Source of the DNA: an uncultured Opitutia bacterium
Lineage (GTDB): Bacteria > Verrucomicrobiota > Verrucomicrobiia > Opitutales > UBA953
NCBI GenBank assembly: GCA_903855995.1
Contig: CAIOAN010000003.1
Span: 62,001-126,000 of the forward strand
Direction of reading: 5' to 3'
Length of the DNA stretch: 64,000 nucleotides
Position 1 is the first letter of the stretch, and every line of letters begins with the position of its first letter. Below are positions 30,729 to 37,939 of the stretch, piece by piece. A program made the translations under genes and the position numbers. The notes beneath the pieces are model-generated. The model made no database searches and had not been told where the DNA came from. It saw only the letters and a list, made by a program, of their open reading frames with translations.

Positions 30729-30824
30729 ACGGGGTCAGGCCGCTTCTCGTTTAGCGTGAGACTAAATTCGGCAAGAACACGCGATTTAAGTCACACTACC
30801 AAGGAGGGAGCGGCCTGACCCCGT
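30729..30824. repeat. GGGGTCAGGCCG inverted-repeat element, copy 1
   Basis: A perfect 16-bp terminal inverted repeat, ACGGGGTCAGGCCGCT at the left and its complement at the right, encloses about 64 bases without an open frame. The same ends occur at 33554-33643, 35120-35215 and 37821-37916. They resemble REP-like elements mobilised by single-strand transposases, but no transposase is in the window. GTGTTCGGCC motifs follow. Confidence 0.85.
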
Positions 30825-30914
30825 GTTCGGCCTCGTGTTCGGCCTGCCACTTCCGCGTGGAGCTCGATGGCAAGTTCGCCGTGCGCAAGCAGGGCAGATG
30901 GATCTCGCCAGCTG

Positions 30915-31547
30915 TTAGTTCAGCGGGCTGAGCTCCGGCACGCCGGATGACTGGAGCCCGCGCTTGCTGAGATTCAGTCCGTGCAGCTGGTCCTTCATCT
31001 TGATCAGAGCGTCTTCGGTCGCGCGCCGCCCGGCGATGCCGTGGTCGAAGATCCGCTCTCCGTCCGCGGCATTACCATGGCCGACGACGCGCGGGCTTGC
31101 GATGATCTCGCCGGACGGCCGACGTATCGTGAGGGTGAGGTCCACCGTGAAGTTCGAAGGCGGCCAGGTAAAGAGGCCGTCGCTGCCAGAATTGGTGACG
31201 ATGACTGGTACGATGACGTAGTCCGTGCCAGTCGCCGCTCGCTGGGCGTCGCTGCTGCGCGAGACGTGCGTGAAGACGGTGCCGAGCATCTGCTCAAGCC
31301 CCGCGTCCATGTCACGGTAGGCGAAGTAGCGCACAGCATCGCCGCCGCCGCCCGGCGTGGTGACTTCCAAAGATAGGTCAGAGTCGGAAACTTGGTAGGC
31401 TGCCTTGGCTTCGATGCGTTGCTTGGGGTCCTGGCCGATGGCGAGCCGTGTGGTGTCCGGGGTGATGCTGATCGGATGAGCGCATCCGACGAGGAGAGCG
31501 GCTGCGACGGCTGAGATGGCCTTGGCTATGCGAATCATGGCCGCCAT
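30915..31547 (-). CDS. Predicted lipoprotein of unknown function
   Basis: A 210-residue protein with a lipoprotein signal: a hydrophobic stretch ending LLVGC (Cys about residue 22). It would be acylated and then sorted by the Lol system. The mature part is beta-rich (SDSDLSLEVTTPGGG, DYVIVPVIVTNSGSDGLFTWPPSNFTVDLTLTIRRPSGEIIASPRVVG), reminiscent of small lipoproteins with a YajG/LptE-like sandwich, but I cannot assign a family. An alternative start three codons later (31538) is equally possible. It lies 37 bases downstream of the Sel1-protease gene in the same direction and may share its transcript. A weak 4-bp inverted repeat brackets its TAA stop. Confidence 0.7.
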   Translation of the reverse strand: MAAMIRIAKAISAVAAALLVGCAHPISITPDTTRLAIGQDPKQRIEAKAAYQVSDSDLSLEVTTPGGGGDAVRYFAYRDMDAGLEQMLGTVFTHVSRSSDAQRAATGTDYVIVPVIVTNSGSDGLFTWPPSNFTVDLTLTIRRPSGEIIASPRVVGHGNAADGERIFDHGIAGRRATEDALIKMKDQLHGLNLSKRGLQSSGVPELSPLN

Positions 31548-31584
31548 TCAAGGTGGGCCCCGACGCCACGCAACCCAGATTGGT

Positions 31585-33435
31585 CTAATGAGTGCTGATG
31601 ACCTGCACGGAGAATGCGCTCACATGGTCAACCGGGCTCCCGGTCACCTTAAGGTCATCGGGTATGTCGACCCCCGAGTTAGCCGCCAGGATGCGCAGGT
31701 AGTCTGACTTCACCGCAAAGTTCACGTTTTGTGGTAGGCTGCCCGACTCCTTCAGGGTGAGTCGATAATTGAGCGTCGCGACGACGATTCCGACAATACG
31801 TCCATCGGTTAGCGCAAGTGGGCCGCCGCTGTTGCCTGGCTGGATAGGGGCGGAGATCTGGATGACGCGTTTGTCATCTCCTACGCCGGAGAGGGAGCTT
31901 ACGTCTCCGGAGGTATATTTCGCATCCGTGCTGAGGGCGCCAGGAAGAGGGAAGCCGATCGCGAAGACCTTGTCGCCGACCTTCGCCTTCGTGGAGCTGG
32001 CGATCGGCGGCGGTAAGGCAGGGGAGTGTTTTTCCGCCTTCCAGCCTTCGACCTGCAAGATGGCCAAGTCATTGGCCGCATCGCTGACGACTAGCTTGGC
32101 CGGCATTTTTTTCTTCAGCGTGGGGATGTAGACCTCGAAGGATGTTCCGTCCTCGATCACATGGTGGTTGGTGAAGACGTGACCTTCGGGGGTGAAGACC
32201 AGCCCTGAGCCCAAGGAGACGCGCCCCTTGCGGCCTTCCTTAGGCCCGGCGCCCGAACCACCCTTGCCCACCATCTCGGAATTCCAACCTTCCTGGAGTT
32301 CTTCGATCTCACGATGGGCATCTAGCGACTGCATGATCGAACGGGCGATGGCGGAAGCTTTCGAATAGGAGAAGCTCGGGGTTTCCATCGGCTGGGTGTT
32401 GGCGATGTTCTTCTTCGCGATCTCGTCGCCCTTCGCAGCCGCGACCATATAAAGCGCAGCCGCCAGAGTCCGGTCTGCAAGCACTCCCGAACCTGGCATC
32501 AGGCAGGCTGCCGCATAATTATTCATGCTGCCGATATGCCCTGCTGCTGCGCTCATGCGCAGGTATTTGGCCACCTGGGCCGGAGACTTTTCTACCCCCA
32601 GCCCTTCCTGGTAGAGGTGGGCAAGGAGGGCGGCGCCATAAGGGGATCCATCGGAGTCGCTCTCCACGACGGCCTCGGCCAAGGCCTTGGCCTTCTCGTA
32701 CGACTGGTCGACACCTTCTCCCCGGGTGTAGGCCGCCGCGAGCTGCATCATGGCTCCGGTGTGGCCTTGAGCCACTGCTTTCTGCCAGCACTGGGCGGCT
32801 TGCTCGAGATCTTTAGATGTTCCTTTGCCGCGTGCATACGCTTCGCCTAGTCTGCTGAGGCCGAGGCGGGTTCCCTTGTCGGCCGACAGTTTGAAGAGCC
32901 TGAACGCTGCGTCTTCGTCCTTGGGGGTGCCGATTCCCCTGCCGTAAAGCGAACCTAAGACAGCTTCGGCGTACCCATCCTTTGACTTGGCTGCTTCGCT
33001 CGCCAGGCGGAAAGCTTCGGTCCCGGAGATTTTGGTGCCCGTTCCTACGGAGTAGAACTGCCCGAGCAGGGCCTTGCCCTTTGGATTGCCCTTGTCGCTG
33101 GACTTCTTCGCCCATGAGAAGGCCTGCTCCGCGTCCTTGGCCGTTCCCTTGCCGCTTTCAAAGGAGATGGCCAAATAGAACATGCCAAGGGCGTCGCCGT
33201 TATCCGCTGCCTTGGAGAATAGCTTGAATGCGTCGTCGTAATTGCGGTCCCGTCCGATGCCTTCCCGTGCGCAGATGCCTGCGTTGATGGTTCCAGAGAT
33301 ATCGCCGGCTTCGGCCAATTTCTTGATGGCGAGATATTCTTCCGCCGTAGGCATGGCGTCCTGACTTTTGGCGAAGGTGGTAGCGCCTAGGATCAGGAGG
33401 CCAAGCAATGCGACGATACGAAGCGGGAGTTTCAT
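31585..33435 (-). CDS. Sel1-repeat protein fused to trypsin-like serine protease
   Basis: A 616-residue secreted protein with signal peptide MKLPLRIVALLGLLILGATTFA. Residues about 35-345 contain about eight Sel1-like TPR repeats (A..G...GR/G.GT.KD..AF.L pattern). The C-terminal 215 residues are a chymotrypsin-fold protease of the HtrA/S1C kind with a complete triad: H425 (FTNHHVIEDG), D456 (SDAANDLAIL) and S536 (QPGNSGGPL). No PDZ domain follows, so the Sel1 array may take over substrate or partner binding. It is likely periplasmic or surface-located. The downstream lipoprotein gene lies in the same direction. Both domain calls are firm; the partnership is inference. Confidence 0.88.
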   Translation of the reverse strand: MKLPLRIVALLGLLILGATTFAKSQDAMPTAEEYLAIKKLAEAGDISGTINAGICAREGIGRDRNYDDAFKLFSKAADNGDALGMFYLAISFESGKGTAKDAEQAFSWAKKSSDKGNPKGKALLGQFYSVGTGTKISGTEAFRLASEAAKSKDGYAEAVLGSLYGRGIGTPKDEDAAFRLFKLSADKGTRLGLSRLGEAYARGKGTSKDLEQAAQCWQKAVAQGHTGAMMQLAAAYTRGEGVDQSYEKAKALAEAVVESDSDGSPYGAALLAHLYQEGLGVEKSPAQVAKYLRMSAAAGHIGSMNNYAAACLMPGSGVLADRTLAAALYMVAAAKGDEIAKKNIANTQPMETPSFSYSKASAIARSIMQSLDAHREIEELQEGWNSEMVGKGGSGAGPKEGRKGRVSLGSGLVFTPEGHVFTNHHVIEDGTSFEVYIPTLKKKMPAKLVVSDAANDLAILQVEGWKAEKHSPALPPPIASSTKAKVGDKVFAIGFPLPGALSTDAKYTSGDVSSLSGVGDDKRVIQISAPIQPGNSGGPLALTDGRIVGIVVATLNYRLTLKESGSLPQNVNFAVKSDYLRILAANSGVDIPDDLKVTGSPVDHVSAFSVQVISTH

Positions 33436-33553
33436 CGGGATGGAGTCAGTCTGCCTCTGTCTCGGGACTTGGCTAGGGGGAAGTAGGCCTAATGCCAGCC
33501 GCTGACCCCATCATGCGTAATCCGAAGCCGGCGGGCCGATCGGGCCGAACACG

Positions 33554-33643
33554 GGGTCAGGCCGTACCCTGACGGTGCCTGAACCGAAAACTAAACATTT
33601 AATGCGTCTTTTGGTTCAGCTTATCAAAGGTACGGCCTGACCC
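33554..33643. repeat. GGGGTCAGGCCG inverted-repeat element, copy 2
   Basis: Terminal repeats GGGTCAGGCCGTACC / GGTACGGCCTGACCC (15 bp, perfect) enclose a second inner inverted repeat, CTGAACC.AAAA / TTTTGGTTCAG. GGGCCGAACAC precedes the left end and GTGTTCGGCCC follows the right end. The 353-base gap 33436-33788 holds no gene. Confidence 0.85.
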
Positions 33644-33788
33644 TTTGGGATGACCCCGGCTAATCCGTGTTCGGCCCCGATCTCGCCTCGGCTCCGCATC
33701 CGGCTCTGAGGCCGTCGCGCTGTCGGTTTCAATCAAGCTACGAAATCAGGACGAAGGTGGCCCCAACTTTCTACCCTTTGTCGGGGTT

Positions 33789-34787
33789 ATGAAGGTAACC
33801 TTTTCCGCCTTGCTCATGAGAAACGCTTTTCTGTCCTGCTTCTTCTATTGCTTCGCGGGCACGCTCGCCGCGGCCGAAGCCCCTCTGGCTGGCGTCGAGA
33901 AGCGCCCGGTGTCGATTTACTGCGACGGTGTGCGGATGGCCGCGGATCTCTTTTCTCCGAAAGGGCTCAAGCCTGACCAGAAGTTGCCGGCCCTCGTTCT
34001 CTGCAATGGCACCGGTGGCACGAAGGCGAAGGTCGGCAACCGGACCGCACCAGCCTTCGCCCGTGCCGGTTTCGTCGTCCTTTCCTTTGATTACCGAGGA
34101 TGGGGTGAGAGCGACAGTAAGCTGATCACGCTCGAAGCCCAGCCCAGGCCCGATGCTAATGGCAACGTCAAGGTCGAGGCGCGCGCCGTGCGCTGGCAGA
34201 TGAATTATGCGGACCAGACCGAGGATATTCGCGCCGCGATCAGTTTCCTGTCCGGAGAGAAAACGGTCGACGCCAAGCAGATCGGGCTCTGGGGTTCGAG
34301 CTATGGCGGCGGTCTCGTCACGTGGGTCGCCGGTAACGACGCCCGTGTCCGTTTCGCCATCGCGCAGGTTTCAGGTATGTCCGCCCGCGGTCCCATCGCC
34401 GAGAAGGCCGCCCAAGAACTCTCCACGAAACAGGCGCGCGGCGAATCTGAACCAGTACCTTTCGAAACGGGTAAGCTCGGCGGAAAATTGGCTACCTATG
34501 AGATGATGCGAGCCAACCCGGCGCGCAGTGTCGGATTCAATTCGATCGAGGCCGCGGCCAAGATCAAGGTGCCGATGTTGCTCGTCGACGCCGAGAAGGA
34601 TGAACTGGTCGACATCCGGCAGCACGGCGGCAAGGTCGCGGGTATCCTCAAGGCTAACGGTGTGCCGGTCGAATACCGCGTCATCCCCGACATCACCCAT
34701 TACGGCGTGTACAAAGAGAAGTTCGCCGAGGTGACCGCAATCGAGGTCGAATGGCTGCGGACGGCCCTGAAATCATCGGGTAACTGA
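33789..34787 (+). CDS. Secreted alpha/beta hydrolase
   Basis: A 332-residue hydrolase with an N-terminal signal (hydrophobic AFLSCFFYCFAGTLAAA; the Met at residue 10 is an alternative start). The fold shows LPALVLCNGTGGT (oxyanion strand), FVVLSFDYRGWGESD, the nucleophile elbow IGLWGSSYGGGLV, an acid candidate in MLLVDAEKDELVD and a catalytic His in IPDITHYGVYKE. This resembles the dienelactone hydrolase/peptidase S15-like group often annotated as alpha/beta hydrolase. The substrate is unknown. A G-rich stretch directly before ATG 33789 can serve as ribosome-binding site. It is bordered by repeats on both sides. Confidence 0.85.
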   Translation: MKVTFSALLMRNAFLSCFFYCFAGTLAAAEAPLAGVEKRPVSIYCDGVRMAADLFSPKGLKPDQKLPALVLCNGTGGTKAKVGNRTAPAFARAGFVVLSFDYRGWGESDSKLITLEAQPRPDANGNVKVEARAVRWQMNYADQTEDIRAAISFLSGEKTVDAKQIGLWGSSYGGGLVTWVAGNDARVRFAIAQVSGMSARGPIAEKAAQELSTKQARGESEPVPFETGKLGGKLATYEMMRANPARSVGFNSIEAAAKIKVPMLLVDAEKDELVDIRQHGGKVAGILKANGVPVEYRVIPDITHYGVYKEKFAEVTAIEVEWLRTALKSSGN

Positions 34788-34956
34788 GCTTCCGGGCCCG
34801 TCGGGTTGGGGCTAGCACGACATTTCTTGGATAAGCCGGAGAGGGTGAGCTATTCACATCGACGGGTCCAGCGCCCATCCTAGTCAAAGGGCGTTTGCAC
34901 CCCGTCGGAACCAGTCCTAATTATCGGGCTTCCGACCCTCCCCGTGTCGGCACCCC

Positions 34957-35110
34957 ATGAACCCCCTGTCCGCCGCCCTCCTGGTGCTGCTGCTCTCCGC
35001 TTTGGCGGAGGGCCTGCATGCCCGTCGGGTACGCGTCGCCGCTCGGTTGGCCTTTGGCCCCGAGGCAGCCTCCCGCGGGTGGACCATGCTGGCTCCTTTC
35101 CTACGCTGCC
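34957..35110 (+). pseudogene. Truncated N-terminal gene fragment
   Basis: ATG 34957 opens a frame reading MNPLSAALLVLLLSALAEGL then HARRVRVAARLAFGPEA, a hydrophobic membrane segment followed by a basic juxtamembrane part that looks like a genuine protein N-terminus. After about 51 codons it runs into the GGGCCGAACAC border of a repeat element and stops inside it; no continuation is seen on the far side. It is best read as the stump of a gene whose remainder was lost when the element arrived. I cannot name the family securely. Confidence 0.4.
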
Positions 35111-35119
35111 GGGCCGAAC

Positions 35120-35215
35120 ACGGGGTCAGGCCGTTACTCGAGCTAGGCTGATACTAAACACGAAGGATCAGGGCGCTTTTGGTATCAGGAAACTTTGGTA
35201 ACGGCCTGACCCCGT
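35120..35215. repeat. GGGGTCAGGCCG inverted-repeat element, copy 3
   Basis: Eighteen-base perfect terminal repeats (ACGGGGTCAGGCCGTTAC and its complement) and an inner repeat CTGATAC / GTATCAG. In copies 2 and 4 the inner stem is CTGAACC / GGTTCAG, so inner stem bases co-vary between copies. It truncates the gene fragment to its left. Confidence 0.85.
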
Positions 35216-35402
35216 AGATTGAATCCCCGTGTCAACTTGCCCGCATGCCAGCTTGCCCCCTCGAAGGCTCCGCCTTCGCGCCCACATAGGCTTACAATCC
35301 CAGGGGTTTATTCCCATCCGCCGCGCCGGGCAGGGTGGGGTGATGCTAGAACGACAATAGTTACCCGCGGCTGGCGGTTAGCGGTTGGCGGTTAGGCCAC
35401 GC
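35216..35402. repeat. Repeat remnants before the Sel1 gene end
   Basis: Non-coding. It has a TTGCCC..GCCCCCT module abutting a perfect 7-bp hairpin CGAAGGC-TCC-GCCTTCG (35262-35278), and a ggcggttagcggttggcggt tract at about 35373-35397. The gap 34788-35402 otherwise contains only the gene fragment and repeat copy 3. Confidence 0.75.
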
Positions 35403-37124
35403 TCACTTCCCGGCCTTCTTCGCCGCTATCTTCGCTTCGATCTCTTTCTGGAGCTCCATCGCACGTTTCTGGCCACGCAGCACGTCATCCTGGGACATTC
35501 TCTTCTCCAGCATGCCGCGTTTATTTCGGGCATCCTCGTCCGTGCTGCTAGCCAGGTTGAAATAAGCATAGGCTTCGACGTAATCTTTCTCCACCCCTAA
35601 GCCTTTAAAGTAACAAACTGCCAGATTGGATTGGGCCTGGGCATCGCCTTGATCAGCGGCCTTGCGCCACCACTTCACTGCTTCGACGTAATCCTTCGTC
35701 ACGCCTATGCCGTCGAAGTAGGAATTGCCCACATTGAATTGGGCAGAGGCATCGCCTTGGTCAGCGACCTTACGAAACCACTTCACCGCCTCGACCATGT
35801 CCTGCGCCACGCCACGTCCGATGGAGTAGGAATCGCCTAAGTTGGATTGGGCAGAGGGGTCTCCTTGATCAGCGGCCTTGCGCCACCACTTCACCGCTTC
35901 GACGTAATCCTTCGTCACGCCTATGCCGTTGAAGTAGGAATTGCCCACATTGAATTGGGCAGAGGCATCGCCTTGGTCAGCGGCCTTGCGATACCACTTC
36001 ACAGCCTCGGGCAGCTCCTTGCCCACGCCCGTGCCGTTGGCGTAGCATTTACCAAGGTTGGATTGGGCAGTCGCATGGCCTTGTTCAGCTGCCTTGCGCC
36101 ACCACGCGAACGCTTGAGGCAAGTCCTTGGCCACTCCAACTCCGCTGTTATAACAGATGCCAAGGACATACTGTGCCTCCGCCCAGCCTTGCTCAGCTGA
36201 CTTGAGAATCCAACCTAATGCTTGAGGCACATCCTTAGCTACGCCTTGGCCGTGGAATAACATATTACCCAAGTTGTATGCGCCCTCCGGACTGCCGAGT
36301 TCAGCGGCCTTACGAAAACACTGCACGGCCTCGGCCTCATCCTTCGGCACCCCGTTACCATTCAAATAGAAACGCCCAAGATTACAGTGGGCCTCGACAT
36401 CCCCTCGGTCAGCGGCCTTGCGCGTCCACTTCACGGCCTCGACCTCATCCTTCGCCACACCTTCGCCGGTGGCGTAGCAATAGCCCAGATTCCTTTGTGC
36501 TTCCGGATCTCCTTGTTTGGCAGCTTTCAGTAGCCAGCTGACACCTTGTACGGGATCTATGGGGATGCCCCAGCCCTTGATGTAACAAGCACCGAGCATA
36601 CCCTGACCGCGGCTGTCGCCTTGGTCGGCCGCTTTGCGAAACCAGACCACTGCCTGTGCCGCGCCTTTCGGCAGGCTTAGATCATCCATCTTGAAAAACT
36701 TTCCGACGATGGCGGGATTCTGCTCCAACAACAAATCCATGCCGAGATTTACTTGGGCCTTAGCCAAGCCCTGCTCGGCGGCCTTGCGAGTCCACTTCGC
36801 ACCTTCAGTCATATCTTGAGGCACGCCGAGCCCCATCGTATAATGCACCCCGAGAGCGTTCTGGGCCAAAGCATTGCCTTGTAAGGCGGACCGCCGGCAC
36901 CAGCCCGCAGCTTGGACGAAATCAGCCGAGACTCCTTTGCCTTCACGGAAACAAATCGACAGGTCCAACTGAGCGACCGCATCCCCCGTCTCCGCCTTTG
37001 CCTTATAGCCCTCAAACACCTTCACCTCCTCCGGGGTCATCCCGGCGAAGGCCTGCATCGGCAGCAGCGCCAGCAGGCCGACGGTTGCGACGATCAACCA
37101 AAAGCCCGGGGTACGCGGTTTCAT
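35403..37124 (-). CDS. Secreted Sel1-repeat (TPR-like) protein
   Basis: A 573-residue protein with signal peptide (MKPRTPGFWLIVATVGLLAL..AFA) and about a dozen 36-residue Sel1 repeats with the consensus A.AQ.NLG..Y..G.GV.KD..EAVKW.RKAADQGD. A Lys/Ala-rich C-terminal helix follows. Sel1 arrays are protein-protein scaffolds. Two pairs of repeats in the C-terminal half are almost identical at DNA level with a 216-base offset (around 35656 and 35872), a recent in-frame duplication. ATG 37124 is preferred over a TTG three codons upstream. Its upstream region is shared with the GYF_2 gene. Confidence 0.9.
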   Translation of the reverse strand: MKPRTPGFWLIVATVGLLALLPMQAFAGMTPEEVKVFEGYKAKAETGDAVAQLDLSICFREGKGVSADFVQAAGWCRRSALQGNALAQNALGVHYTMGLGVPQDMTEGAKWTRKAAEQGLAKAQVNLGMDLLLEQNPAIVGKFFKMDDLSLPKGAAQAVVWFRKAADQGDSRGQGMLGACYIKGWGIPIDPVQGVSWLLKAAKQGDPEAQRNLGYCYATGEGVAKDEVEAVKWTRKAADRGDVEAHCNLGRFYLNGNGVPKDEAEAVQCFRKAAELGSPEGAYNLGNMLFHGQGVAKDVPQALGWILKSAEQGWAEAQYVLGICYNSGVGVAKDLPQAFAWWRKAAEQGHATAQSNLGKCYANGTGVGKELPEAVKWYRKAADQGDASAQFNVGNSYFNGIGVTKDYVEAVKWWRKAADQGDPSAQSNLGDSYSIGRGVAQDMVEAVKWFRKVADQGDASAQFNVGNSYFDGIGVTKDYVEAVKWWRKAADQGDAQAQSNLAVCYFKGLGVEKDYVEAYAYFNLASSTDEDARNKRGMLEKRMSQDDVLRGQKRAMELQKEIEAKIAAKKAGK

Positions 37125-37132
37125 AAGAGACA

Positions 37133-37181
37133 ACTATAACACGATTCCCGTGGCAGCGAGCATCGTTAATCCTGATGCGGG
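37133..37181 (-). promoter_or_regulatory. Shared upstream module with extended -10 (Sel1 gene)
   Basis: These 49 bases match 37700-37748 at all but a few positions. On the minus strand they end in TGTTATAGT, an extended -10 (TGn-TATAGT), with the ATG only about 9 bases beyond it. Transcription would then start at or next to the start codon, giving a leaderless mRNA. Confidence 0.6.
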
Positions 37182-37229
37182 GTATCGGGGGGCTGCCCTC
37201 GTTAGTTCAATGGGACAAGCCTGGCGGGT

Positions 37230-37691
37230 CTACTTCCCTCTCTTGGACGAAGCCCACACAGTGCAGATCACGAGCCCGACGGGGTAAAATATGACGGAAA
37301 AAAAGAGGCAACCAATCCCCCAGCCGCCGGCGTTCCCTTGTTCCGGGGAGAGAAAAAGGGACAGAACTTTGATCACAGCCGACGTAGCAATTACCGCCAA
37401 GAAAGCATAACACACGGTGTATGTGGCGAGCATACTGAGGATACCCAGACAGGATGACCCCTCCGCTTTTTCCGCTGCGTTGTCGGCTTGTTTTTGTTGC
37501 TTTGTAGATTCCTCGTCGAGCGATTCTTCGTCCCTTAATAATTGCCACTCGGGCGACCCTTCATGCCCAGAGTAGAGTTGGTCAGTCGGGAGGATTTTTC
37601 CATCCGCCCAGAGCTTGCTTACCTCTTGGGTGGTATAAACTCCGACTTCTTTCCCGTCGCGGCAGATTTTAATGAGCGGAGTACTATCCAT
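37230..37691 (-). CDS. GYF_2-domain membrane protein
   Basis: A 153-residue protein whose first 55 residues resemble the GYF_2 domain (IKICRDGKEVGVYTTQEVSKLWADGKILPTDQLY, then a W..L ending), a small proline-peptide-binding-like module common in bacterial membrane proteins. A Glu/Lys/Gln-rich linker follows, then two transmembrane helices (about 85-110 and 122-145) and a short basic tail. Function unknown. ATG 37691 is 8 bases after a TATAGT, in an upstream block shared with the Sel1 gene, so the two genes may be co-regulated although each has its own promoter copy. Confidence 0.75.
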   Translation of the reverse strand: MDSTPLIKICRDGKEVGVYTTQEVSKLWADGKILPTDQLYSGHEGSPEWQLLRDEESLDEESTKQQKQADNAAEKAEGSSCLGILSMLATYTVCYAFLAVIATSAVIKVLSLFLSPEQGNAGGWGIGCLFFSVIFYPVGLVICTVWASSKRGK

Positions 37692-37699
37692 CGCATAGG

Positions 37700-37748
37700 A
37701 CTATAACACGTTTCCCGTGCGAGCGAGCATCGTTAATCCTGATGTGGG
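37700..37748 (-). promoter_or_regulatory. Shared upstream module with extended -10 (GYF_2 gene)
   Basis: Second copy of the module at 37133-37181, with the same TGTTATAGT immediately before the gene and the same GATTAACGATGCTCGCT core upstream. The repeat element copies at 37758 onward begin just outside it. Confidence 0.6.
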
Positions 37749-37755
37749 GGGGCCG

Positions 37756-37916
37756 AACACGGGGTCAGGCCGTTACTCGAGCTAGGCTGATACTAAACAC
37801 GAAGGTTCAGGGGGCCGAACACGGGGTCAGGCCGTACCCTGGCTGTGCCTGAACCGAAAACTAAACATTTAATGCTTCTTTTGGTTCAGCTCCTCAAAGG
37901 TACGGCCTGACCCCGT
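37756..37916. repeat. GGGGTCAGGCCG elements: truncated copy plus complete copy 4
   Basis: A left-end fragment (37756-37810), nearly identical to the first half of copy 3, breaks off at GAAGGTTCAG. It is followed at once by a complete element (37821-37916) with perfect 18-bp ends ACGGGGTCAGGCCGTACC and its complement. The order suggests insertion of one element into another with loss of the distal half. The region 37692-37939 has no gene. Confidence 0.85.
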
Positions 37917-37939
37917 GCTTAGGGCGTGCTTTCCTGCCT

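Noticed and set aside
30729-30824. Complete insertion sequence
   Set aside because: The element is under 100 bases with no transposase frame; it can only be a non-autonomous element.
37134-37229. Small gene between the Sel1 and GYF_2 genes
   Set aside because: Only the shared promoter module and spacer are present; no start with a ribosome-binding site and an open frame of useful length.
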